This document shows, piece by piece, positions 46,176-58,061 of a DNA stretch of 64,000 bases. Position numbers and translations under genes: made by a program. This DNA comes from Sipunculus nudus (taxonomy: Eukaryota; Annelida; Sipuncula; Golfingiida; Sipunculidae), in the NCBI GenBank assembly GCA_026874595.1, contig CM049306.1, positions 83,726,142 through 83,790,141 on the forward strand, in the 5' to 3' direction. Within the stretch, counting starts at the first letter, position 1. The number at the start of each line of letters is the position of its first letter. The notes beneath the pieces are model-generated. The model ran no database searches and was not told where the DNA came from. It was given only the letters and a program-made list of their open reading frames with translations.

Positions 46176-46289
46176 GATTTCGTTTTCTCTCCACCTTCTG
46201 TATATGATATATCACTAAATATACAAGTTATACATGAGAAACCTTGAATGCATGTGTGGTGCTAAATAAATACTTTAATGGTCCTTCGA

Positions 46290-46800
46290 CCCTGAAAGGT
46301 AATTTTTTCTTGTAAAAAACAGATCAATGTAGGTGGCGCCACCAATACCTCATTTTCAGATAAGACTTATGTGAAAACATTGGTATAAAATTTGAAAGCT
46401 CCAGCTGTTTCTGAGATTTAAATTTTAGTGTGCTTTTTTGGACAGATGACTTAGTTCATGCAACCTCCCATAACTCGGCCAAATCACTAAACTGGAACAA
46501 ACTTGAGAGAGATTGTTCCAGGGATCATTTCTGTGAAATATTGGAAAATTTCGCTGGACAGTTTTGGAAAAGAAGATTTTTAAAGCTTTTTTTAGCTCTT
46601 TCCCTATAAAATCTAAGAAAATGCAGTTAGAAAAAAATACAAACAAAATCCGATAGAGTTTTTCAGATAACTGATTATTTGCAAAAATTGGGTGATGCTA
46701 GCTCCTGCTGTTTTTGAGATAGCTACGGTTAATGTACAGACATTTCACGGCATATGACGGATGACGCTGCATCATCGCATAAGCTCACAGGTTCGCTAAC
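46290..46800 (+). repeat. Family B copy
   Basis: The order matches 12240-12692 and 13840-14372: CAATGTAGGTGGCGCCACC (box 46331-46343), CATAACTCGGCCAAATCAC, TCCCTATAAAATCTAAG, and the tail AGCTCACAGGTTCGCTAA ending at about 46800. Confidence 0.82.
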
Positions 46801-47733
46801 ATTAATCAAGGATAAATGGGATCGATTTTTGTTATGTATGTATGCCCAGTGCAATTAGCTCCACTAGCAGGAGGACAGTGTTGGCTTATAACATTTCACA
46901 CATTATATTTGACAAAGACGTGTACACTGGTATGGTTAATCCTCTTTAGTAGTGATAAGCTAATTAACTAAAAAGGGAGAAGGGTATGAAACTACAAAGT
47001 ATAGCTCTGGGTCCATGAGTTGTACAAACAGAGTTGAACATCATATAGCTTATATAAAGCATACTGGTGGCCCATGCAGTACATGCTTTAAACCAGCAAA
47101 TGGTCTTTGACAGGTCCATGAGGAAAACACCTCATGCTTTTTGGGTTATGTAAAGCTTTATCCAGCTGGTGACAATGCCAGATGCAGCCCATGCAGCACT
47201 TGGCTATTTTTAGGTCACAGGTAATCATGCTTGTGCTCTACTCTGGGCCATGTTACCTTACAAGCAAGACTGGACACATGTATAGCTAGGTATAAAGTGC
47301 TCACTGCTGAACATTCTAAACATGCACCACTAGGGCCAGGTACAACATTTTTACAACATCATGTCTATAGATGACTTAAACAAATTTGTTAATAATCACT
47401 GATGTTTATTTAAAGTAACCTGCATATCAACTGATCATTTAATATGAGAGTTCATTGACTCCAGCTTTACTTCATAAACTGTTAGTTTTAAGTGACACAT
47501 TAATAAGGAATATCACATATTTTTTTGGTGTTATTTGATAATTATTACAAAATTGTTATCATGATTGTAATAATGAATACTTGTAAAAGTTATTGTAACT
47601 GTAATCAAATACACTGATATTTTCATGTAATTGTTATCATAATCACACATTTTAAAAGTAATCATAAGTGAATACATTTTAGTGTAATCACACCAACCCT
47701 GACAGACAGAGGAACGACAAAGAGTGATCGCTA

Positions 47734-47764
47734 TAGCTCAGATGACTTTAAGTCAGCTGAGCTA
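47734..47764 (+). other. Terminal hairpin of family F element 2
   Basis: TAGCTCAG pairs with CTGAGCTA, and inside it TGACT pairs with AGTCA around TTA. The stem matches that at 57089-57119 while the loop differs. Confidence 0.85.
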
Positions 47765-47770
47765 ATAATG

Positions 47771-50528
47771 CAGACAGAACATTTTGATCCTGACAAGATT
47801 GGCATGAATGTGTAAAATTTGTGGGTGGCAAATGAAGGAGAGTATACTGTACTTATGATACTGTGGTTGGCTTTATATTCAAGAGGCTGAAATTTCCCAA
47901 TTTCTTCATTTTGAACATTTCAGGAGGGTTTCATTTCTGCGATTGCACCAGAACCTGTAAAATCTTAGTACAGCAGGATCTGTAATTATGTAAAATTTAG
48001 TGAAAAAATCCTACAAACCTTACTAATTACTGGTTCGGCCATTAATAATGACTTATGTCACAGTTGATATGTATCAGGTACAGCCTGTGAGTACGGCCAA
48101 TGCATGGTTTTCGAAAATCGGCACAGATAAGGTTGCTGTGATGGTTGTTTTCAGACGTCATCTTAGTTGATGGCCTGGCATCTTATGGGGCATTTCACAT
48201 TCGCGAATATCCGGAAATTGAAACCCTCACAAATAGAAAGGCAACCACAGTATTTATAAATGTCATATTGACCAACTTACAAATGTGGACCAGCAGAAGT
48301 CCTGACCAGAAGTAAAAATATAAGGGTATAAAATGGCACAGATAAGAATGGTTTCTTCATGCTATTCAACCTATTAGTAAAATGCTCATCCCATTGATCA
48401 TAAATAAGATCACAGTGACCTACTTTCAGGTATTAAAGTTCACTGTGTCCTACTTTAAGGTAAGAAGTGAAGTGCAAAGAAACTGAGAGGGTAACTCCTA
48501 ACACTCAGTTGATTAAATTTTATTGACATATTGGGGTAATAAAAAGTTAACAATGACTGACTAAGTTGAAATATTGCCTACCTGTATTTTTATTGTAATC
48601 AGTCAATGCTGATGTGAACAAAATTTATCACAGAGACAACACCTGATACCTCTAAGCCTTAATAAATAACACCTAAAGTGTATGTGCTTGGGCCGCAATG
48701 AATTATAGATTTTTTTATAACATGGTTCAGTAGGTAGATGTTCACAGTGCATGGGTGTGGTTTGAGTTTATTGATATCTCTAGGTGATATCACTTCAGAG
48801 AACATCTCTGTCATGCTTGCTGTGTCACACCATAGCAGGACAAAGCAGAATGAATAGCAAGTAATCAATTGATTAACCAGGTGCCACTCTTCTGTCCTCC
48901 ACTTAGAAAGCACAACACCAGACCAGACACAAAATCCATGTCAGGAAGAAATCTGGAGCTCTTTTATCTGCCCTCTTTCCATAATCATGATATATGCCTT
49001 TAACCATTCCTGCTGTGACATTTCTCAGCACTCTGTGCTTGCAGTGGTCACATGAAAAATGGCCACATATACACTTTTCACCACATCTGTCAAAAGTGGT
49101 CTTTATCAAGGCCTCCCATCCATATCAAGCAAAGCCATTTGTTTTCCGTGTTTTAGCAGAAAGATCGACATTCTGAACACACATCTCCTACCAATCTATC
49201 CTTCCATTATCTTTAGATTAGAGATTGGGCTGGATGCAGATAGAACACATTTATTTCATAAACCAACATGTAGCAGGTCTTATTTTCCATGGTCAAAATA
49301 CACAGAAATATATAGTTTATTACAGCAAAATGAAAAATTCATGTTTTTCCACCTGATAGTTGGCTTAGAATATATATCATGCCAGCTTCAGGATGTGTCA
49401 GTGTGAAAGAATTCTGGTTATTAAGGAGGACATGGCTTGAGCCACCAATATTGGAATATGATATAAAACCCATGGCATGGTCCCCATAATACTGTGTAAC
49501 CTACACTAGCAAGAAATCGAACCAGAGACATACATAAATAAATATCTATATCTGCAAAGAAAAATTCAGCATATACGGTTGATCCATTTTAACCATTTTG
49601 CTATCCTACAGACCCACACATCATGAAGCCATTTGAATTATAATTTAATTGTTTCAAGAAAATATGAGGTATTGTATGACTATGAACATGATGGTGATGA
49701 ATGTGTTGTGTCTTTGGCATTTGAAGTTATTTTTACCCTGACCTTTGTCCCTTCACCAGTAACAGCATTTTGAATGGGAAAAATGACTCCATCTGAAATC
49801 AAAACAGATGCAAAACTTTGCATTTCTTATTATTTTTCTCTTATATTAGATGAGAAATTAGTGGCCCTTTGCAGGTAGGTAAAATTCCATCAGACCTGAA
49901 CTACTTGTGCTGTTTAATGCTGAAACCACTAAGCTAAAACCAAATCACTATTTTAAATATTATTTTTCTTTCTGACACAGGAAAGTGCATCTAAATGCAA
50001 AGTTTGAAGAATCAAACAATATCGGAGCAAAACTGGATTTTATTATTAACCATAAGAAGAAAGACTCTGCCACAAGAATGAGATGGACACAATGAAGATG
50101 GTAAAGCTACACTACTATTCAATAATTTCTTTCTATATAACTGATTCTACATTTAGTTGATTCTTAATTATGGCTGAATTAGAATATTAGGACTTGAACG
50201 TTCAATTGTACCCATTACCATGACTATACTCCACAAAGGAACATATCTTTTTTTTAAAAATTAAATGATAATTTTAATGCTATATTCTAATGTGACCCAT
50301 GTGATACTTGCAAAGAGGGTAATGGCTACATACAGGGATTTTAATCAAGTCTTCACTTGTCACTTACTCTTCCAGATAGCTCATGAGCACTGCAGGTTTA
50401 AACCAAAATAGATTGGTTAAAAACATTTAGTTCAATGGGTATGCAAAGTACAGGCAGAAATGGCTATACAAAAACTTAGCCTATGCAGAATTTTAAGTTA
50501 AAATAATATAAGCCTAAACAAAAGAAAA
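47771..50528. other. No gene recognised
   Basis: Mixed-composition DNA without a shared repeat. Frames at 48659-48913, 48903-49109 and 49059-49406 lack convincing domains. Confidence 0.4.
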
Positions 50529-53500
50529 ACAAGGGACCCATGGGTCACAGTGCTCAGCTGTTATACATGATCACAGAATATGATTTGGAAGAGGAGGTAG
50601 GCAAATACTAGTTTTGTGTGGTAATATAAGCTCTATTATAAGCTGATAGTGTTTAACTCAAGTTATGTAAGATTTTGATAAGATCCTTGGAGACAGGGAA
50701 GAGGAATGATGTCATTTATATTATTTACAGTTGGAAATGATGGCTATTGTCACATAGGTTTTGACTTGGCCATAAAACTTTATCTGCATTGCAGTACCAT
50801 TATTTAAAAAGTTAAACTATTAATTAAAAATTAATAACAAATAGTGTGTCAAATATAATTTAAATTAAAAATAATAACAGTATCATCTGTTTTTTTTCAT
50901 CAAAGATTTTTTAATATTATCGAAATAAAATTTTACTAAAATAATTTAAAGAATATATTCATGAATGCATTTGTATTCAAATACTTTCATTTTTACCTCT
51001 ATTCCTATTCATATGCATGAAATTATGGAGTACATATTCATATTTGCATTCAAATACATTTGCAATGTACTGCATCATGTCTGGTATTTATTCAGTTTCA
51101 GCCAAACAAAGTTCTTGAGAATTCAGAATAAACAAATTTCACAAATTTAAATAATGATCATAAGTACCTGGTTTTATGAATTTTATTTATAAATTTAAAA
51201 TAAAACTATTATATTCACTCTGGACTACCTTCACATCAATCTATGCACTTGACATAGCAAGAGTCTTATGCTAATTATTAACATTACAGAAATCATAATG
51301 AGAACTTGTCTAAGATCTGATTTTTTATCATATTCAAATTTTTTTATTTAAAAAGCAGTATCAGAAAAAAATTTGAAGTAATCTCAACTATGAAACCATT
51401 ATATGTGTAAAAAAAAAACAAGGATAAGAACACCCTATAAATTATACAAGGAGAAAAACTAGAGATGGGCAAGTTTAAATTTATTAACTGAAATAAAGGA
51501 ACTAGGAATATATAAATTTGATTACAGTGAACCTCCCCAGTGAACCTCCCCTAAGTCGGACATTCAAGGGACTGGAGGATTTTGTCCGTATTAGTGAGTT
51601 GTCCTGTTTAGAGGAGTTTGGCATATTGCGTTAATTCGTCATTGAATGAATCTGATATCCTATGTTTTCATAAAATGTATGCCTTATTTGAAACAGGCTA
51701 TATAAATTTGATTTTAATCAATTGCAAATAAATTATGCCCTTCCAATTCATAAAATAAAATTATTAAAAAAAAAGAAAGAAAATTATCAGCTAGGCCTCG
51801 CAAACTAATCTTGGCAGTTTCACTTCATCTTCTAAGCAAGCGGCAGTTCATGGATTGTTGCATTAGGCATATTGAAGATTGATGATTGACAGCATCTGGA
51901 CAGCATGATTATTTGTTAAAGGATAATCTTCAGCACGCATTCATCATAACGTAGAGCAAACTGTCACTAACTATAGTTCAGCTCCCCAGGCCGGACGCCG
52001 ATCACAAAGCACTAACGGCAGTCTTTGATGGTGGTCTTGTCCAATGAAAAGCTGTTTCAGTTTGAAAGCTTTTTTTTTTTCTAATTGACTTGCCAATTTT
52101 TATTTAATAATGATTGTGTTATCAACACATTTTTAGGAATAAACAAAAATTTCAATACTGTATATTTACATATAACATTCCAATGGTTCACCAAATTACG
52201 CTTGTCCCCAGGCTGTTGCTTTGACCAAAACAGGTCATAAAATGTCATGACCTCGGAGCGCCATCTCCCGAAAAATATATGAACAAAAATAGAACTTGCA
52301 ATTTCCGTCGGCTTTAGAGGGTTGTAATATGTAGTAGATATGCTGGCGGGACTTGGGAGTTTGTCCGTTTTCCGGGAAAGTGAGTTGTCTTCTTTACTGA
52401 GTAAAAGTAACTGAGTAAACATAATATAGAGGCAAAATGGAAGGGACTGAGATTTAGTGTCCGCATTAGTGAGTTGTCCGCCTTACTGAGTTGTCCGCAG
52501 GTAGGAGTTTCACCGTATCTACATTGTCTTATGACAGCTGACACAGCCACACATCTTAATGTCATTAGTGAAACCTATTGAAATCTGAAGTCAGTACTTG
52601 TTTGAGTTAAATTTAAAATTTTTACATATTTTAATTTTTTTAAAATTTTGAAATAAATATAAATTAACAAGCTGAAACACTTGGAAAAGACCTGGAAATT
52701 AAGATTAATATCATCAACTGCATCTTTGTCTATCATTAATTTCCTTCATGTAATCCCTCATAGTATAGAACAATATAATTTATTATTTTCATTATTAAAA
52801 TTGAAAAGAAAAATACCATAGGTGAATCAATTGTGTTATTTGAAAACATTTTCATCCATCTATACAAAGTCCATAAAACATCAGTAATTGCAAGGTAATT
52901 CCCTATTACTCATCAACTATCAAATTCTTTTTCTATTGATTTTTCTTAAAGTTGTTATTACAGACTTATAAAAATTTATTCATTTATTGTTTATTGTTAC
53001 GCTGTTTGCTGTTTTGCTGTATGCTGTACAAATAGATAAGTTGTGTTGGACACCTGAATCAACTGTAGCCAGGGGGTAAGCTGCCTGGCTGAACAGTATA
53101 TGCCCTGCCTCAAGTGTGCATAATTGGCCTGAAAGGTCAACTGGAGGACATACAGGTGACTGAAGAGGGACTGGGTAGAGCCTGGGTCTGACATGGTCTC
53201 ATAAAACTTTAATAAAAGCTACAGTTTTTGGCCAATTTCTTTGGACTTTCAAAATAAACAAGCTGAAATCCTTATTTCTGCATGATATGAAAATTTTATC
53301 AACAGTGCTTACAGTAAACAAATGTGCCATGGTCAAAGTAAGGCAAAAATTAAGGTACTGATTTTATATTTATGCTAATAACTTGTAAAATTTGAAAAAA
53401 TTCAGAACTTATTTTGGATATACAACTGAATCTTGATTAAATATAGATATATACCTGAAAGAAAGTCTCAAGTTAAAGGAGTAAATATATTTTATGAATT

Positions 53501-53897
53501 TTTAAAAAGTGAATTATGTTCAGGCCCATTTCTTCAAGAATTTAAAAAATATTGAACTAATTTCTGGTCTGTACATAGGAAATATAAAAAAAATAATATA
53601 TTAAAAATGATTTATATAAGGTTAGTGGTTTTGATATTAGGCAGCCTTGAAGTGTAACAATAGGTTTTTAACAGAAAATGGAGGTTTTTCCTTAATATCT
53701 TGAAAGTACAAGGTCCTAGTGACCCAATTTTTGGTATGGTAGGAGATTTTGGGGACATCTAATGGTATGCCGGATTTCAGTTTCGTAGGTCAAATGGTTT
53801 CAAAACATGCCAGTTCAGCAGACGGACGGAAGGACAGCCGACAGACAAAGGACCACTACTATAGGTCAGATGAATTATAGTCAGCTGAGCTAAAAAT
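50529..53897 (+). mobile_element. Family F element 3 (body type C), split by a pogo-like MITE
   Basis: The 5' end is ACAAGGGACCCATGGGTCAC, whose GACCCATGGGTC is a perfect palindrome (50535-50546), then GTGCTCAGCTG. The 3' part matches 35.8-36.4 kb, with GACGGACGGAAGGACAGCC. It ends with a hairpin from TAGGTCAG to CTGAGCTA (53862-53892) and AAAAATGA. The 5' GCTCAGCTG recurs inverted at the 3' end (CAGCTGAGC). The 991-bp MITE at 51525-52515 is nested inside. Confidence 0.66.
51525..52515. mobile_element. 991-bp pogo/Tigger-like non-autonomous element
   Basis: The left end CAGTGAACCTCCC and the right end GGAGTTTCACCG are imperfect inverted repeats, with TA on both sides (51523-51524, 52516-52517). 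Inside both ends, inverted copies of TAGTGAGTTGTCC and TTTGTCCG recur. The left terminus carries a 14-bp tandem duplication of CAGTGAACCTCCCC. A transposase frame is absent. The CAGTG-AACCTC start with TA duplication is characteristic of pogo/Tigger-type elements; the name is inference. Confidence 0.75.
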
Positions 53898-55219
53898 GAC
53901 TTCCTCATTTTACAACACTTAATTAGACTTCAAGAAACTCCTGACCATGCAGGTTACAATTATCCAAGCTGATGCAAAAATGAATAAATAAATCAATAAG
54001 CAGCTGATCCCGACCCCCCCCCCCCCAACCACCAAATAGGCCTTGCAGTTCTCTGGCTAAGCTAGCTAGATCATTTTGCTTGAAAACAATTCTACCAATG
54101 GTTCTTGTATATTTATTTTGGTTAATTAGTTTTTATATACATCCTACTTACAAAATAAAAGCACATTCTTCAAAACAATGTTGAAATGTATCAAATTATT
54201 ATAAACAAATTCAGCAATGGCACAATTAAGCAATTAAGTTAATTCAGAAGGGTGGTCTACACATAGAAATGTTAATGCCAAGATCATCCATTTTCTATTT
54301 ATAAGCAACAAACTAGATTTACGTATAATTATTATCATTTCAGAAGAAGAACTTCTTAAATGTCTCAAATGGACATCTACGCCCAGTCCACCAGTCCTGA
54401 CTTCAGACTCGAGAACTACGTTACAATTGCTTATTTCAAAGTTATCTAGTTTATCTCAACATATATACAAGAGCAGGGTGTGAATTAGTTTCTGTGAAAC
54501 TGTGTTTAGAAAAAAACAAACAAAAAAAACCAGTCAAAATAAAATGAAACCAATGCTTTCCCTATACACACATTGTTGTGGCATTAAACCAGAGTACCTT
54601 CAAAGGTGTTGACCTCATCAGCTCATCTCAAATCAGCCTCTGTGAAAATGAAGTCCTTCCTAATCCCCCGATGGTCTTTCTTACAAGCAGACTGCCTGAA
54701 TATCAGAGCAGAAAAACCAGTCACGTCAGATGTAATGAATTACTGTGTTCCTTTCTCTGGTAATCATCCCAAAGATAATCTTTTGGGACATCTTGAACTC
54801 CATCTAATAGCCCCTGAGCATCAAAAAGCTTGTAGCCAATTTGTCTTGACTTTGTGGGCCTAAATTTACTTGGGAAATCTCTAAATACCATTTGTCATAT
54901 GAAATATGATTTCTGCCTTTTCTGATATGATAAAACATAAATATAACCCACATCTTCCCAGAAAGTAAGCTGAAAATGTACTAAGGTTACAATTTGCATG
55001 GCTGTTTATTTGTGATTTTGCATTTTCAGTTATCTTTTCAATATTGATAACAAGCATAAGTATATAAACAAGCACTACAATTGTGCATATATTACACCCA
55101 TTTGTAAATATATATTACACCCAGTCTGGTGACCTTTGACCTCATAAATTTTGCTTTGCTATTGCTGGGTACCAAAATTTGAGGAGATATTATATTGGTC
55201 AATATTTCTATTGAATTTT
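53898..55219. other. No gene recognised
   Basis: AT-rich, with a C run at about 54015-54027. Overlapping frames at 54578-54863 have no recognisable domain. Confidence 0.4.
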
Positions 55220-57125
55220 AACAAGTGACCAATGGGTCATGATGCTCTGCTGACTGGGAAGAGATTCGTAAAAGGAAATTTTATCATCTGAATGGTAGTA
55301 TATACCCATTCAACTGAAGCATCAAACAGATTAACCAACAGGCCAAGATTGTGTCTGTATTTATATATCTCAAAAATAGAGAAAAAATGCGTAAACTTTA
55401 AAAAAATACAGGTGGCGCCACCAGTCTGCAGAAACTAATAAAACATATGGTCAATATCCATGCAAAGAATCATGGTGATCTCAGCATTAGATGTTTAGAT
55501 ACTTCAGCTTTTGTATCAAATTTTCCATTATTCTGGGGGGTACTTCTGAGTCCTATAGCTTGAAGGATACAGGTAACAGAGACCTAATTTAAGGTTTCCA
55601 CAGACACTTTTCATGGGCCTCCTTGTATTACAAGAATGAAGAATCTAGGTCCAAATGTTAGGATTTGTACCCTGTTGACAGATAACAACATCTTTAGAGG
55701 TCTCAAAAAATAGAAAAAAAAATCGGAAAAATTTGAAAAAAAAATAGTGGTGGCACACCCAGTCTGTAGAAGCTGATGTAACACCTCATGATCAATATGT
55801 ATGGCAAAATTAATGAACATCAGTGTTGTCGTTATCCAGATACGGCAGTTTTTTTGTATCAAATTTTTCATTATTCTGGAAGTATTTTGGAGCCATATAC
55901 AGCTTGAAGGATATGGGTAACAGAGACCTAATTTCAGGTTTCCATGGAAACTTTTCATGGGTCTCCCTGTGTGTCAAGAATGAAGCTTCTTGGTCCAGTT
56001 GATATGATTTGTACCCTGTTAACAGATGTTCATATCTTTAAAGGTCTCAAAAATTGAGAAAAAAATTTGTAAAAACACCCGAACAAATACAGATGGTGCC
56101 ACCAGTCTGCAGAAACTGATGAAACACTAAATGATCAATATCCATGCAAACAATTATGGTGATCTCTGCATTAGTTGTTCAGATACTTCAGCTTTTGTAT
56201 CAAATTTTCCATTATTCTGAGCTGTATTTGGAGTGCCATTAGCTCAAAGGATATGGGTAACAGAGACCTAATTTCAGGTTTCTATGGAGACTTTTCATGG
56301 GTCTCCCTGTGTGTCAAGAATGAAGATTCTAGGTCCAGTTGTTCCGATTTGTACCATGTTGACAGATATCTACATCCTTAAAGGTCTAAAAAAATAGAGA
56401 AAAAAATTCGTAAAAATTTGAAGAAAAAAAACAGGTGGCGCCACCAGTCTGCAGGAACTGATGGAACACCTCTTCATCAATATGTATGCCAAAAATCATG
56501 ACCATCAGTGTTGTAGTCATTGAGATGTTGCAGTTTTTTTATCAAATTTTCCATTATTCTGGGGGGGGGGGGGGGTTTAATTGGGAGCCCCACAGCTCAA
56601 AGGATATGGGTTACAGAGACCTTATTTCTGGTTTTTATGGAGACTTTTCATAGGACTCTCACTGTGTCAAGAATGAAGATTCTCGGTATAGTCTTTACGA
56701 TTTGTGCCCTGTTAACAGATGTTTTAAAGGTCTCAAAAATAGAGAAAATAACTCGTAAAAAATTTAAAAATATAGGTGGCGCCACCAGTCTGCAGAAACT
56801 GATGAAACATCTCATGATCAATATGTATGCCAAAAATTATGACCATCAGTGATGTAGTTAATGAGATATTGAAGTTTTTGTATGAAATTTTTGACTATTC
56901 TAGGGGGTATTTTGGGGCCCCATAACTTGAAGGATACGGGAAATAGAGACCTCATTTCTGGTTTTCATGGAGACTTTTCATAGGTCTCTCAGAATGTAAA
57001 GTTACAAGTTTCTAGGTCCAGCGGTTACAATTTGTGCCAGGTTAACGGACAGACGGACAGATGGACAACGGACAAAGTGTGATCGCTATAGCTCAGATGA
57101 CTTGCAGTCAGCTGAGCTAAAAAAT
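55220..57125 (+). mobile_element. Family F element 4, intact tandem-core copy
   Basis: The 5' end is ACAAGTGACCAATGGGTCAT (dyad 55226-55239), then TGCTCTGCTGACTGG. Five direct units of about 336-347 bp follow, with boxes at 55410, 55746, 56092, 56433 and 56774. Each runs GCCACCAGTCTGCAGAAACT, ATCAATATGTATGCC, TTTTCCATTATTCTGGGG, AGAGACCTAATTTCAGG, GAAGATTCTAGGTCC and GTTAACAGATG. The last unit ends in GGACAGACGGACAGATGGAC and the hairpin at 57089-57119. The 5' TGCTCTGCTGACTGG is the inverse of the hairpin's right side with a few changes. No coding region. This is the best reference copy of the family in the window. Confidence 0.8.
57089..57119 (+). other. Terminal hairpin of family F element 4
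   Basis: TAGCTCAG and CTGAGCTA form an 8-bp outer stem. After one A/G mismatch, TGACT and AGTCA form a 5-bp inner stem around TGC. It is followed by AAAAA. Confidence 0.9.
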
Positions 57126-57652
57126 TCATCAAATTCCTGGTAATTAAGTAATTGCTGCAACACCACAAAGAAGCCTGGTGACCTTATTATGCAGGATTTT
57201 GCCTAGAATCAGCCTCAGCAAGATAATGTTTTTGAAAGCAGTTACAGTGAGATTTTTTTTTTTAAATCCACCAAAGCAAGAGGTAATTAATTTAAACCAT
57301 GAAACTAAAAGTTAATGGACAGATGGTTGGTTGGACCCTGGGTATACTAGTAACATGTCCCATCCAATTAAGACAGGTGTATAAAGATGAGTAGCCTGAT
57401 CAAACAAATGGCTGATTTGAGATTTAATTTCATTTCAGCAGAGAGTGTATAAGTTGGCTAGGTGCAGGTCCTAACAATATTTCACTCTCTAAATGTGTTG
57501 TATTCACACAACTGCTAAATTTAAGTCCAATTGAAATAATACAGTAGATCAAGACATATAGTTATGAAAAATCTTTCTAACATAATTAAAAATGTTTTAA
57601 GGTTATGGTAGCTAGCTAGCAGCTGTCTCATCAGCTATAGGGTACCATTTGC
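57126..57652. other. No feature seen
   Basis: AT-rich spacer between family F and the SINE. Confidence 0.4.
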
Positions 57653-57660
57653 AAAACAGT

Positions 57661-58053
57661 ACTGACCGGCTTCTGTGGCTCAGGGGTAGAGCACAGGTCT
57701 CAAAGCCGGGAAATCGTGAGTTCGAATCTCAACCGAGGCGGTGCGATTTTTCACATGGCCATGCCCAATGGCCGTGTTTCACTGACAAACGATTGGCCTT
57801 TCGGGGGTTCCTAGGTGGTATGACCCAGCAATGGGGACGATTACGCACCGAGGGTCCGCAGGTGCAGTAGTCACCGGGCCTGGTTAATGCCAGAATATAA
57901 AATGAGAGGAAGCGTGTGATACTGCCCTGTCATGTACGTAGTCCGAAACCGGAACAGATTTCTGCAGATGTACATATACGTAGTTATGTTTGCATTAAAA
58001 AAATGGAGGCAGTTACCTCCGTCAAAAAAAAAAAAAAACAAAAAAAAACAAAA
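57661..58053 (+). mobile_element. tRNA-derived SINE, full length with target duplication
   Basis: A tRNA-like head begins near 57669. It has A box TGGCTCAGGGG (57676-57686), a perfect D stem GCTC/GAGC, and B box GTTCGAATC (57720-57728) inside a T arm TGAG-TTCGAAT-CTCA. Five of seven acceptor pairs survive (GCTTCTG/CCGAGGC). A GC-rich tRNA-unrelated body follows. Near the 3' end GGAGG (58005) and CCTCC (58016) form a hairpin, then comes an A-rich tail. AAAACAGT flanks both sides (57653-57660, 58054-58061). This is RNA polymerase III-transcribed retroposon structure; the frame at 57649-57870 is a shadow. The family name is not assigned. Confidence 0.9.
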
Positions 58054-58061
58054 AAAACAGT

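Larger units (their letters stand above)
43054..47697. mobile_element. Large insertion in family F with GTAATTGTAA-rich inverted flanks
   Basis: Left of it the host reads AACAGACGCAAAG; right of it the host resumes with CTGACAGACAGAGG. The left margin is dense in GTAATTGTAA, TGTAATCAT and GATTACA phrases (43054-43180). The right margin has the same in inverted sense (about 47540-47697), for example AAAATGTAATTG against TACATTTTAGTGTAATC. The interior holds family B copies, a TIR element and unassigned DNA. The exact ends and target duplication are not resolved. Confidence 0.45.
41117..47770 (+). mobile_element. Family F element 2 (tandem-core body), heavily nested
   Basis: The 5' end is ACAAGTGACCAATGGTTCAT (41118), then ACTTAGCTGA. 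The core from about 41500 to 43040 has units sharing GGTCA-GTGACCTAATTTCAGG, GAAGATTCTAGG and GTTACAATTTGTG-CCTG. One unit box, GTAGCGCCACCAGTCTTCAG, is at about 42752; the same text forms the 55410-57060 array. The GACGGACAGAC tract at 43020 is cut by a 4.6-kb insertion, and the tail resumes at about 47698 with GACAGACAGAGGAACGACAA and the terminal hairpin at 47734-47764. Nested inside are a TRIM relative, a short retroposon, family B copies and a TIR element. Confidence 0.68.

Noticed and set aside
48903-49109. Cys-rich minus-strand frame (CGEKCICGHFSCDHCKH) as a zinc-finger gene
   Set aside because: The frame is short and isolated, with no flanking domain, splice context or homologous copy; the cysteine spacing fits no family I can name.
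52081-52565. Minus-strand frames near 52.1-52.6 kb as a transposase
   Set aside because: No catalytic motif of pogo/Tigger transposases is visible, and the frames overlap the inverted termini.
57669-57741. Functional tRNA gene
   Set aside because: The anticodon stem and part of the acceptor stem do not pair, and the head continues into a SINE body with an A-rich tail and target duplication.
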